Assembly (NCBI GenBank): GCA_023269935.1
Contig: JAGDXC010000011.1
Location: 1 to 35,911 of the forward strand
Direction: 5' to 3'
Source of the DNA: Thermocladium sp.
GTDB lineage: Archaea > Thermoproteota > Thermoprotei > Thermoproteales > Thermocladiaceae
Length of the DNA: 35,911 nucleotides
In this document: positions 7,848 through 15,945 of the stretch, piece by piece
Layout of the letters: each line of letters opens with the position of its first letter
Numbering within the stretch: position 1 is the stretch's first letter
The notes under the pieces: model-generated
Told to the model about the DNA's origin: nothing
The model's input: only the letters and a program-made list of their open reading frames with translations
The model's database searches: none
Made by a program: the position numbers and the translations under genes

Positions 7848-9898
7848 TCTACCCTCACCGCCTTAACCGCACCATTTATATTAATTATGGTGGCGTCCCC
7901 ATCAATAGATGCATCCACCATCTTGCCATCCACATATGCTTTATTATGGGAACCCAATATGATTAATTTATTGATTCTAGTTTGCTTGGAGAGGACCACG
8001 CCATTCTGATCAGCATTAATTGCAATGTCTCCATAGGTTTCACCGCCTTGCCCAGTCACAATTAAATCCCCATTATCGAGCAAAATAATTGAGTTAGTAC
8101 GTATATATATTGGCACGTCACTTGATGACCTAACCACGCCGCTCACCCTCTTCTTGGTCCAGAAATCCATCCAATCGCCTCGAGGCAATATAACGCTTCT
8201 ATCATTAGTTTGAGGATACAGTATTGGAGCAAATAATACGTGTCTCCCCACCATGTACTCATCATCTATTCTATACATATCCTCATCATCCTGAAACTCA
8301 TAAAATAATGGCCTCACTATGGGATGGCCATGGAGGTGGGCCTCAATTACTAGATTATACATATAACTCATGAATGTGTACCTAAGATTAATAGCCTCCC
8401 TCACTCGCTCCTTATAGTGCTTCGGCAAATAAATGGGCTCCGTATCTATTCCATCCGTTGCCTTATGGGTTCTATACAATGGGAAGAACATCGCTGCTTG
8501 ATAGTACCTTAACAATAGCTCTGTTGAATTATCGATAAGGGGACTCCCTCGTCCCTGAAAACCCCCAATATCTATGCCAACATAGGGCACTCCAGACACA
8601 GAAAGCCCAAGCACCAACTGAAGTTGAAGCCTCAATTGATCCCAGGATGGAGTCCCATCAGCCGTCCACACAAATGCGTATCTCTGTATGCCTGCGTATC
8701 CGGCTCGGCTTAATATGAATGGCTCCTTTCCTGATTTAGTCATGCCCTCGAACGTGGCCATGGCCTCATAAACTGGATAAGCGTTCCTTAATAATGCGTG
8801 CGGAATCTGCTTATTTCCAAGCCTATGAATCACGTTGTCCGGGAAAGCGGTCCAGTACCTATCGTCCCTAACAGCGATCGGCGAGCCCCTCATTATATCA
8901 TTTATTTCATTTATCTTAGTGAAATCTGTCGGCTCATCCATATCAAGCCATATGCCGTCAATGCCTTGAGACACCCACTTAGAAATTAGCTTGGCCCACC
9001 ATGCTCTAGCCCGCTCATTAAAGAAATCAGGATAAACGGAGTTGCCGGGCCACATTTTACCTACGAATAATTCACCATTAGGCAACTCGCAGTACATGCC
9101 CATTCCATCACGGAAGATCGAGTAATTCTGGTCGGCCCTAATGCTGTGATCAACTATGGTTATGACCTTAACGCCGCGCGCATGAACCTCATCAATGAAT
9201 TTTTGGGGCGATGGAAACCTATCCTTACTCCACGTGAATAATTTATATGAATCCATGAAATCTATATCCAGAAATACTCCAGTTACATTAAATCCATCGC
9301 TCTTTAATAAATCCAGTAATTCTATTATTTTTTCCTGTGGATAATACGTGTACCTGGATATCATATAGCCCAAGGACCACTTAGGAGGCAGAAAGGGATG
9401 CCCCGTTAAGGAGGAGTACCTCTCCATCACGTTCTCTATAGTTGGTCCATCAAATACATATAGTTCCACCCCATTATCCGGCACAATCATCTTTATCTTA
9501 CCGTAATCCTCAAAGCCTATATCGAAGATGACCTTGCTCGCCGAATTAATGAAGAACCCGATTGCCTTCCCATTATTTATAGATGTAATGAATGGTATAT
9601 TAACATAAAGTGGATCCTGAAATTTCTGATACATTCCCGGATCCAGATTCCACATAACATAACGCTTTCGTCTCCTGTCTAGCTCAACGGCCTTCTCGCC
9701 TAATCCAATCACATGTTCCCGAAGACCCAGCGGCTTCTCTATAACGTAAGAACCATCAACCCTATTAATGCTAAGATCGAAATCCAGTAAACTCCGCTGA
9801 GAGGCAGAGCCACTGAATTCAAATTGAATTGGCACTGTAGGTCTATCCACTAGAATTCTATGTATCCCATTTGATTCCGTTATTTTTATCTTCATCAA
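7844..9898 (-). CDS. malA: Alpha-glucosidase, GH31 family
   Basis: This 684-residue enzyme has the length and layout of Sulfolobus MalA, which releases glucose from maltose and maltodextrins. After an N-terminal beta domain (to about residue 160) comes the barrel: FLPPKWSLGYMISRYTYYP, FNVTGVFLDIDFMDSYKLFTW, then GIWLDMDEPTDF, where the nucleophile is Asp319, and WTADGTPSWDQL, where the acid/base is about Asp414. A C-terminal beta domain follows. There is no signal peptide, so it acts in the cytoplasm on imported oligosaccharides. A TATA-like CTTAAAT lies about 27 bases upstream of the ATG (minus strand), indicating a leaderless message. Its stop codon overlaps the start of a GH116-like remnant, pointing to a former two-gene unit. 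Confidence 0.93.
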   Translation of the reverse strand: MMKIKITESNGIHRILVDRPTVPIQFEFSGSASQRSLLDFDLSINRVDGSYVIEKPLGLREHVIGLGEKAVELDRRRKRYVMWNLDPGMYQKFQDPLYVNIPFITSINNGKAIGFFINSASKVIFDIGFEDYGKIKMIVPDNGVELYVFDGPTIENVMERYSSLTGHPFLPPKWSLGYMISRYTYYPQEKIIELLDLLKSDGFNVTGVFLDIDFMDSYKLFTWSKDRFPSPQKFIDEVHARGVKVITIVDHSIRADQNYSIFRDGMGMYCELPNGELFVGKMWPGNSVYPDFFNERARAWWAKLISKWVSQGIDGIWLDMDEPTDFTKINEINDIMRGSPIAVRDDRYWTAFPDNVIHRLGNKQIPHALLRNAYPVYEAMATFEGMTKSGKEPFILSRAGYAGIQRYAFVWTADGTPSWDQLRLQLQLVLGLSVSGVPYVGIDIGGFQGRGSPLIDNSTELLLRYYQAAMFFPLYRTHKATDGIDTEPIYLPKHYKERVREAINLRYTFMSYMYNLVIEAHLHGHPIVRPLFYEFQDDEDMYRIDDEYMVGRHVLFAPILYPQTNDRSVILPRGDWMDFWTKKRVSGVVRSSSDVPIYIRTNSIILLDNGDLIVTGQGGETYGDIAINADQNGVVLSKQTRINKLIILGSHNKAYVDGKMVDASIDGDATIININGAVKAVRVE

Positions 9899-10274
9899 AT
9901 AAGCGACCCGATTTTATAGATTTAAGATTTATCAATATATAATAAGGTGATTCATCCTATCACAAAATAGTATAATCTATAAATAATAACCCAACTTAAG
10001 TCCACAGTAGATTTCAATTATTTAATACTATAGGCGGCTTCATTTATGGGATCAGCTAGCTTCCATTTTGTTCATTTATTTCCAAACTCCGAGATATTCC
10101 TTGAAGTGGAGATCAACAAGTTACGGAATGATGATTATGTACATCATAATTTGGATCTTTATTATCTTTATCTCTATTAAATGGAACCACCGCACCACCT
10201 AGATTGGAAGTGAAGAATTGATTTTCATTATTTTAGCGATCATTTTATAAATAGAACTTGCTATATCTAAACCC
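9899..10274. promoter_or_regulatory. Divergent promoter region between malA and the M42 peptidase
   Basis: The 376-base spacer is AT-rich and holds two outward promoters. For malA (minus strand) a TATA-like element lies near 9919-9927. For the peptidase TTTTATAAAT at 10243-10252 is centred 27 bases before the ATG at 10275. No gene or clear operator was seen in the middle. Confidence 0.55.
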
Positions 10275-11312
10275 ATGGATACGGAATTACTTGCGTCCCT
10301 ATCCAATCAATTTGGTCCATCCGGATTCGAGTCAAGCGTCACAAGCATTATTAGGAGTAACGTGGCTCAATTATCGCGAGACGTGAAAATCGATGCCCTA
10401 GGCAACTTAATTCTGCGCATTGGAGATAAGGGGCCTCGTGTCTTGGTGAGCGCACATGTAGATGAGGTGGGGGTCATAGTTACGCACGTGGATCAAAGAG
10501 GTTTCATTAGGGTGGCGCCCCTTGGCGGCATTGATCCTTGGGTAATGATAGGGCAGGAACTCATGTTCAAGACCCGGCGCGGCGAGTTAATTAGGGGGAT
10601 CGTTGGCATTGATCCACCTCACTTGCGGAGGGATAAGCCGCCAAGCAGGTTTGAAGAGCTCTACATAGATGCTGGTTTCTCTTCTAGAGATGAAGCCAAT
10701 AAGGCTGGAGTGACGCCTGGCATTCCTGGCACTTTCTCCACCTCACTGACTTACAGCGGCGACGCGATAATTGGGAAGGCACTTGATGATAGGTTGGGCA
10801 CATATGCTTTGATTGAGGCAGCGAGGAGGATTAGTGGATCCGAGGCAATGTTCTTCTTTGCATGGAACACCCAGGAAGAGGTTGGGCTAAGGGGTATACA
10901 GGCAGTAGTTAATGGAGTTAACCCGGAATTAGCAATAGTCGTGGAGACAACGGTCGCGGCGGATGTTCCAAGTAATCCAGAGGAGCAATGGATAACTCGA
11001 CTAGGGGGAGGTGCAGCAATTAGGGCTATGGATCGATCAATTATTGCTAACCCCACCTTGCTTGAGAAGACCACGGATCTTCTGGAATCCAAGGGAATAA
11101 AGTACCAGCTTCAAGTCAACCCATATGGCGGAACCGATGCAGGTGCAATACATGTACATGGAACTGGCGTACCAACGCTGGTGATCTCGACTCCCGCTAG
11201 ATACATACATACCCCTAGATCAATAGCATTAATGAGTGACGTAAATGCAGTGGTCTCGTCATTATCATTGCTGCTGGATAACATTAATTACTTGATATCA
11301 CCTCTATACTAA
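10275..11312 (+). CDS. M42-family (TET-type) aminopeptidase
   Basis: This 345-residue protein belongs to the M42 metallopeptidases, which form tetrahedral dodecamers (TET) that trim short peptides from the N-terminus in the cytoplasm. Metal-site motifs are all visible: SAHVDEVG (His61, Asp63), GKALDDRLG near residue 170 (bridging Asp), NTQEEVGLRG near 200 (catalytic Glu-Glu), VVETTVAADVP (Glu ligand, as in several archaeal TETs) and RYIHTPRS near 310 (His ligand). The ATG is placed by a TATA box 27 bases upstream, implying a leaderless monocistronic transcript. Substrate preference cannot be told from sequence. Glutamyl or endoglucanase annotations sometimes attached to this family are historical. 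Confidence 0.92.
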   Translation: MDTELLASLSNQFGPSGFESSVTSIIRSNVAQLSRDVKIDALGNLILRIGDKGPRVLVSAHVDEVGVIVTHVDQRGFIRVAPLGGIDPWVMIGQELMFKTRRGELIRGIVGIDPPHLRRDKPPSRFEELYIDAGFSSRDEANKAGVTPGIPGTFSTSLTYSGDAIIGKALDDRLGTYALIEAARRISGSEAMFFFAWNTQEEVGLRGIQAVVNGVNPELAIVVETTVAADVPSNPEEQWITRLGGGAAIRAMDRSIIANPTLLEKTTDLLESKGIKYQLQVNPYGGTDAGAIHVHGTGVPTLVISTPARYIHTPRSIALMSDVNAVVSSLSLLLDNINYLISPLY

Positions 11313-11400
11313 GGTCTCACCTTATTTCATACCGTTAATATACCTCGTAGCGGAAGCTCAGCTGCATCTGAACTTATAAAAATAATCGTTAACCGCATTC

Positions 11401-11940
11401 ATGCATACATATGTTCTTATTGCTGGCCTTCTTTTAGGCCTTGCCCACGGAATTGAGCCTGATCACTTGGCCTCCATATCGTTATCTCAACGAGGTCTCA
11501 GGAGTGGGCTCTATTTTGGCGTTAGCCATAGTCTGGGATTCGCGACGATAGCTCTTCCACTGATCCTGGTGATTAATGCGTTCTCAATAAAGCAGTTATT
11601 AAGCGAGGCAGCTGCATTAATTTCAATAATAGTGGGTACCCTAGTTCTATATGTATCGGTTCGGGGCATTGATTTAGAACTGGGGCCGCGGGGGTCACGG
11701 GGATTGGGATTCCTCCAGGGAGCAATTGCATTGACGCCGACTAAGGTATTGCTAATAGCCTTATCGGCCACGGCCAGCCTAGTCATGGGCATCGCGTCAC
11801 TGCTTCTCTTCTCTGTAGGCTCGATACTGGTCATGTCTATTTACGGCTTCGCTAGGTTCATGGTGCCTAGAAATATGGATAGAGCAATTGCAGTGCTCGT
11901 CTCCATCGCCTCCATAATATATGCGGCATTAATGCTGTGA
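11401..11940 (+). CDS. NicO/NiCoT-like nickel or cobalt transporter
   Basis: This 179-residue, largely hydrophobic protein has about six membrane segments. The first helix contains GLAHGIEPDHLASIS with His16-x4-Asp21-His22, the HX4DH signature of NiCoT and related nickel/cobalt permeases. The next helix contains FGVSHSLGFA, corresponding to the second His-containing motif of that family. These residues bind the metal during uptake or efflux. The protein is shorter than classical HoxN/NixA permeases (about 330), closer to the minimal NicO/HupE-like forms. A TATA box (CTTATAAAA, 11373-11381) is centred about 25 bases before the ATG. The gene is convergent with the HTH gene at 11952. Metal and direction of transport are not determined. 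Confidence 0.65.
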   Translation: MHTYVLIAGLLLGLAHGIEPDHLASISLSQRGLRSGLYFGVSHSLGFATIALPLILVINAFSIKQLLSEAAALISIIVGTLVLYVSVRGIDLELGPRGSRGLGFLQGAIALTPTKVLLIALSATASLVMGIASLLLFSVGSILVMSIYGFARFMVPRNMDRAIAVLVSIASIIYAALML

Positions 11941-11951
11941 GCAGTAATAGG

Positions 11952-12383
11952 TTATTGATTTTCCCGGCTTATTATGCTGTGAAGCCGGCTCCATTGATCC
12001 CAGAACTCTATTATGGAGAAAATGAGAAGCACGACCATTGCTGTGATAGCCATTGGATCCAATGGCAGTAGCCTAATTATCACTGCAATAATGTATGCTG
12101 CAAGCATGGTGGAGCTGAAGCCTAGGTAAAACGTTGAGCGGGGTAGAACCTTACTTCCAATTATTATTAGTCCCTCGATTATGCCGCCTTTATGTATTGC
12201 CCTGTATCCTCCGTCCTCTTTCACCGCTAGCCCTAGCCTAGTGAGTCTTTCAAGATGGTGATAAGCCACGCCGGGGCTGGATAGGGAGAGGGCCTTCTGG
12301 ACCTCCCTAATGCTCATTGATCGCCCCTCGCTCACTAATAATAGATAAACCCTAAGCGCTGTGTCCCTCAACTCGCTCTTCAT
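11952..12383 (-). CDS. Membrane-anchored winged-helix transcriptional regulator
   Basis: The protein is 143 residues from the chosen start. The N-terminal half is a winged helix of the ArsR/MarR-like type: LRVYLLLVSEG, IREVQKALSLSSPGVAYHHL as the helix-turn-helix, then LVKEDGGY-like wing residues. The C-terminal half has two membrane helices (about residues 82-102 and 107-127), so the DNA-binding part is tethered to the cytoplasmic face. An upstream GTG at 12434 gives 17 more residues, but the TATA-like TATTTTAA is inside that extension and centred 27 bases before the ATG at 12383, so I prefer that start. Repeats of ACTAGTT around the TATA box suggest autoregulation. It is divergent from the exported-protein gene at 12522, a likely target. 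Confidence 0.75.
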   Translation of the reverse strand: MKSELRDTALRVYLLLVSEGRSMSIREVQKALSLSSPGVAYHHLERLTRLGLAVKEDGGYRAIHKGGIIEGLIIIGSKVLPRSTFYLGFSSTMLAAYIIAVIIRLLPLDPMAITAMVVLLIFSIIEFWDQWSRLHSIISRENQ

Positions 12384-12401
12384 TGTCTTGTGGGGGTGCT
12401 C

Positions 12402-12427
12402 ACTAGTTAAAATACTAGTTCCTAGTT
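12402..12427. promoter_or_regulatory. Repeated ACTAGTT boxes over the regulator promoter
   Basis: ACTAGTT at 12402-12408 and 12414-12420, and CTAGTT at 12422-12427, bracket the TATA-like element of the HTH gene. Because ACTAGT is self-complementary these are possible dimer half-sites. A repressor bound here would cover the TATA box. Confidence 0.45.
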
Positions 12428-12521
12428 CCTTCACGTACTAGCAATTAGTATGTTAATCACAAGGAGCCAATATAGGGATTAGTAATATATTGGCGATATA
12501 ACTCCACTTCTTGGTGATAGC

Positions 12522-13661
12522 ATGAGGATTATAATAATGGCCCTAGCCATAATTGCATTAATGTCAGCATTAGCCATTGGAGTTCACGCGCAATCGATCA
12601 TAAACCAAGCGAATACCCAATCAATACTAGGCAATTCCTCAATTGGATACATGTACCCCGTGGGCAATTATACAGTGCACGTGGCCATGCCCATGTATAT
12701 AGCCGTGATTTTAAACTCAACTGGATCGCCTATTGCATACACTGAACTATCGATGAATGGCACTATCACGACTTACTCAGAAAACGAGATAAGCAATGCG
12801 TCTCCCAATCAATCGTACCTATTATACGTCTATTTGCTTAATGGATCATCAATGCGAATTGGGTATTCGTGGATGCTTGGCAAGGAGGTGAATAAAATCA
12901 TCCAGAACAGGTCTTGGGCATCTCAGGTACGGCTAATTCCAATTAGTGAGTATCCACGGGGAAATATCACCATAATGGTGAGGCTGCCGACCGGGGTTCC
13001 CGCCGATAATGGATATGTATACATAAGTTTACCATTACTGGCCCAGCCCATGTATGGACCGCCACTGGTTCCCGCCATTAACGCCACCGTCTCACCGAGC
13101 GCCCCGATTGCTTCGCTGCCATGGATGCCGATGCTCAGTGCGCCGGTAACTAATGGAACGGCGGTATTCATTAATGTGCCCCTCATTCCATATATTGCCA
13201 CTTATTATAAATCCATCAATATCATTAATATGATTGGATTAAGATCGACAATTAACGAGACCAGCCGTAATGAGACGATTAATATTTATGGGTATAAAGT
13301 AAACATTTCGATAATCACGATTACCTATAAGGAAGCCAATCCCAGCTTTATCGTGATTAGGGGGCAAGGCCTAGTCGCGCCCGGCCGCAATGCCATCATA
13401 AATACTACATTGGAGGAGTTGCCGGCACCAATCATTCCTAGATTATACGCCGCATCGCCAACGACTGCGGTCAGCGCAATGAGTAATCAATACCAGGTAG
13501 TTGCGAATCAGAGTAAATCAATCAAAGTAATTCACGTGGTTCCACCCCAACAGTACGTGAGTCCACTTGCCATGGCTGTAATCATTGCAATAATAGTCGT
13601 GGCTACCTTGATAGGCGCTGCCGCTGCCATAATTGTCAGAAGTAAAGTACAGTCATTATGA
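12522..13661 (+). CDS. Exported membrane-anchored protein, function unknown
   Basis: This 379-residue protein has an N-terminal signal peptide (MRIIIMALAIIALMSALAIG, then VHAQS), an extracytoplasmic body rich in N-x-S/T glycosylation sites, Pro and Ile, and a C-terminal membrane helix (LAMAVIIAIIVVATLIGAAA) followed by a short basic tail. I recognise no enzymatic motif; the body is probably beta-rich, as in many crenarchaeal surface proteins. A TATA-like GATATAAC is about 25 bases upstream of the ATG. Its promoter faces that of the membrane-anchored regulator at 12383, suggesting the regulator controls it, possibly in response to the cell envelope. This link is inference from gene order alone. 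Confidence 0.75.
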   Translation: MRIIIMALAIIALMSALAIGVHAQSIINQANTQSILGNSSIGYMYPVGNYTVHVAMPMYIAVILNSTGSPIAYTELSMNGTITTYSENEISNASPNQSYLLYVYLLNGSSMRIGYSWMLGKEVNKIIQNRSWASQVRLIPISEYPRGNITIMVRLPTGVPADNGYVYISLPLLAQPMYGPPLVPAINATVSPSAPIASLPWMPMLSAPVTNGTAVFINVPLIPYIATYYKSINIINMIGLRSTINETSRNETINIYGYKVNISIITITYKEANPSFIVIRGQGLVAPGRNAIINTTLEELPAPIIPRLYAASPTTAVSAMSNQYQVVANQSKSIKVIHVVPPQQYVSPLAMAVIIAIIVVATLIGAAAAIIVRSKVQSL

Positions 13662-13710
13662 GGAAAACATGATTGAATTGGCTGAGGCGAATAGGATGGG
13701 GGAGGGGAAA

Positions 13711-13720
13711 CCTTAAAAAT
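13711..13720 (+). promoter_or_regulatory. TATA box of tRNA-Gly
   Basis: CCTTAAAAAT, centred near 13716, lies about 29 bases before the first base of the tRNA, the normal spacing for archaeal transcription starting at or next to the mature 5' end. Confidence 0.6.
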
Positions 13721-13744
13721 CCAGCCATTTAATCCGAAAGATGA

Positions 13745-13820
13745 GCGGCCGTAGTCTAGTTTGGATCAGGACGGCGGCCTGCCACGTCGCAGATCCCGGG
13801 CTCAAATCCCGGCGGCCGCA
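13745..13820 (+). tRNA. tRNA-Gly (anticodon GCC)
   Basis: A complete cloverleaf can be folded. The acceptor is GCGGCCG with CGGCCGC and discriminator A73. The D arm has stem GTCT/GGAC. The anticodon arm is GCGGC-CTGCCAC-GTCGC with anticodon GCC. The variable loop is AGATC, and the T arm is CCGGG-CTCAAAT-CCCGG. No intron is present and CCA is not encoded. It reads GGC and GGU glycine codons. The gene is contiguous, worth noting because some Thermoproteales have split glycine tRNAs. Confidence 0.97.
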
Positions 13821-13940
13821 TCATTCATGATGAAGAAATATTGTTAGTCCAATATCATTCTAAGCGACTTAATATATGTCCTCACGTTGATCCCTCTTTT
13901 CTTAGGGTTAAGGTTAAAAACCATGATTTTCTTACCATTC

Positions 13941-14453
13941 ATGGTTTTTCTAGAAGTATTGGTTTATATAAGGCGCGGCGATGAGGTTCTCCTAATAGAG
14001 AAAAAGAGGGGCCTCGGCGCTGGGTATTATAATGGCGTCGGCGGCAAGGTGGAGCCAGGTGAGGATGTTTGCATGGCGGCAGTGCGGGAGACTCGAGAAG
14101 AGGTTGGGTTAACTCCACTTGGACTCAAGTGGTCGGGCCTTCTTGAGTTTTGGAACTGGAGCAGAGGCTCCGTGGAATCCGTTCACTTTGTTCACTTATT
14201 CACGGCGTCGGGATATGAGGGGACGCTCATGGAGAGTGATGAGGCAAAACCATTATGGTTTAATATAAGGAATGTGCCTTATGATAGGATGTGGGAGGAT
14301 GATAAGCTATGGTTCCCCCTCCTCCTCGATGCAAAGTCCATCATCTATGGAAGATTTAAGTTTGAGGACTGGAGGTTAATCGATCATCAAGTCACCGAAC
14401 TGAGGCCCCTGGAGCCGTCTCTTATTAAGAGGGATATATGTGGATCTAATTAA
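13941..14453 (+). CDS. Nudix hydrolase (MutT/MTH1-like)
   Basis: The protein is 170 residues from the chosen start. The Nudix box GX5EX7REUXEEXGU is complete at residues 35-57: GGKVEPGED, then VRETREEVGL, with the Glu residues that bind magnesium. Preceding residues (GYYNGVGGKVEPGE) and the length resemble the MTH1/8-oxo-dGTP diphosphatase branch, which cleanses oxidised nucleotides, but substrate cannot be fixed from sequence. Earlier in-frame starts at 13887 and 13923 exist; GGTTAAAAACC (centre about 13916) is a TATA box 27 bases before the ATG at 13941, so I choose that one. The stop codon overlaps the convergent aminotransferase gene by eight bases. Confidence 0.85.
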   Translation: MVFLEVLVYIRRGDEVLLIEKKRGLGAGYYNGVGGKVEPGEDVCMAAVRETREEVGLTPLGLKWSGLLEFWNWSRGSVESVHFVHLFTASGYEGTLMESDEAKPLWFNIRNVPYDRMWEDDKLWFPLLLDAKSIIYGRFKFEDWRLIDHQVTELRPLEPSLIKRDICGSN

Positions 14454-15645
14454 ATTGTGGTTCCTTCCATGACTCCACGGCGGCGCTCAGCCTATTGATC
14501 CCCTCAATTAATCTATTGCTTGTTTCCCACACGAAGGATACCCTGACTGCACCTCTGTATTGATCGCTGAAGTAGCTGCCTGGGACAACGGCGACACCGT
14601 GATGTTTTAAAGCGTATTCCGCGAATGAGTCGCCATCCATTATTTTGCTGGATAGGTCTAAAAATATGAACATGGAGCCTCGTGGGATTTGGAACCGAGC
14701 ATATGGTAAGCGTTTCCTAACCTCATTGATTACTATATCCCTCTTACCCCTGTACTCATTAATGATTCGCTGCACGTGGTTCATTCTCTCGCTTGATTTT
14801 AGGTAAATAATGGCTAGTCTTTGGGATACTGCTGGTGGGCAGTACGTTAATTCCTCCCCGGCTAACTTTATTCTACTTATGGCTTCGCTGGGGCCATAGA
14901 CAAAGCCAAGCCGCCATCCAGGCATGCCTGGATCCTTGGAGAACGTGTTTATGGATATTGTTCTCTCCGGGGCATACTTGTATAAGTACTCATGCTTCCC
15001 CTCATATACTAGCATTCTATAGGCCTCGTCAGAAACTATCCAGAAATCCTCGTCACTGGACAAATCGGCCAATGCCTTCGCTTCACTGCTTTCAATAATG
15101 GCGCCGGTCGGATTGTCTGGACTGACAAGAATCACCGCCTTGGTTCTGGGACTAATGCTTCTTTTTAATTCCTCCAGGTCGACCTTGAAGCCATTCTCCA
15201 TGCTTAGCCGTATTCTCCTCACCTTAGCTCCCAGATATTCCAGTATTGGCTTATAGCCGAAGTACGTTGGATCCATTAATATAACCTCATCTCCTGGATT
15301 GAGGATTGCCATGAATGTGGCGAACATTGCTTCCTGGCCTCCTGCCGTGATTACTATATCATTGGGATCCACATTTACCCCACCCGTTATCCTTAAGTCG
15401 TTTGATATTGCTTCCCTTAATTCTAGCATGCCTTGGCTTGGCGTGTACCCGAATAATTCCATGCCGCTCCCAATCAATTCCTTAGCCAACTCCTCCCGAG
15501 CCGTGAGGGGCGGGGGTATGCTTGGTTGGCCAGTGGATAGTACTATTATATCCCTATTCTCGCGGCGTAGTCTCTCACGTATTGAATCTATTCTCCTCGT
15601 TGGTGATTCCCTGAGTAGGCTTATCGTATTTGAGAAGCCCGGCAT
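14446..15645 (-). CDS. PLP-dependent aminotransferase, class I/II
   Basis: This 399-residue protein is a fold-type I aminotransferase of the aspartate aminotransferase superfamily. Visible motifs are TAGGQEAMFATF (cofactor phosphate region), LVSPDNPTGAI (Asn contacting PLP), WIVSDEAYRMLVYEG (Asp and Tyr), NTFSKDPGMPGWRLGFV with the Schiff-base Lys near residue 235, and a late VRVSFV Arg that binds the substrate carboxylate. It exchanges amino groups between an amino acid and a 2-oxoacid in the cytoplasm; the exact amino acid is not predictable. The ATG follows a palindromic TATA region (15660-15676) at leaderless spacing. It converges on the Nudix gene with an eight-base overlap, so the two ends may interfere with each other. 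Confidence 0.9.
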   Translation of the reverse strand: MPGFSNTISLLRESPTRRIDSIRERLRRENRDIIVLSTGQPSIPPPLTAREELAKELIGSGMELFGYTPSQGMLELREAISNDLRITGGVNVDPNDIVITAGGQEAMFATFMAILNPGDEVILMDPTYFGYKPILEYLGAKVRRIRLSMENGFKVDLEELKRSISPRTKAVILVSPDNPTGAIIESSEAKALADLSSDEDFWIVSDEAYRMLVYEGKHEYLYKYAPERTISINTFSKDPGMPGWRLGFVYGPSEAISRIKLAGEELTYCPPAVSQRLAIIYLKSSERMNHVQRIINEYRGKRDIVINEVRKRLPYARFQIPRGSMFIFLDLSSKIMDGDSFAEYALKHHGVAVVPGSYFSDQYRGAVRVSFVWETSNRLIEGINRLSAAVESWKEPQFN

Positions 15646-15659
15646 CGCTGATTCATGGA

Positions 15660-15676
15660 GCGTATATTATATACGC
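15660..15676 (-). promoter_or_regulatory. Palindromic TATA region of the aminotransferase gene
   Basis: GCGTATA-TTA-TATACGC is a perfect inverted repeat with a three-base centre. It is centred about 23 bases upstream of the ATG at 15645, where the TATA box should be. The symmetry could allow a regulator to compete with TBP, or it may simply reflect the AT-rich TATA box. Confidence 0.5.
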
Positions 15677-15945
15677 ATTATCCACATATAGACTAATTAA
15701 TTCCGTAACAAGTAGTTATTTCCACTATTAATTGCCGTAAATAATTATATAAAATAACTATAGCTATGGATTAATTGTGGTGAAAATGTCATGAATATCA
15801 GCCGTTATTGCCTCTAGGCTATAAATTTGGAGTCATGTAGTGACCCAGGGTAGAGGAAACCAATAATTAGCGTTTCTCGTTAAGCGCAAATAAATAAACA
15901 CTGGTGAATCTTTTAATTAATAACTGGGATAAAATTGGGGATAAT

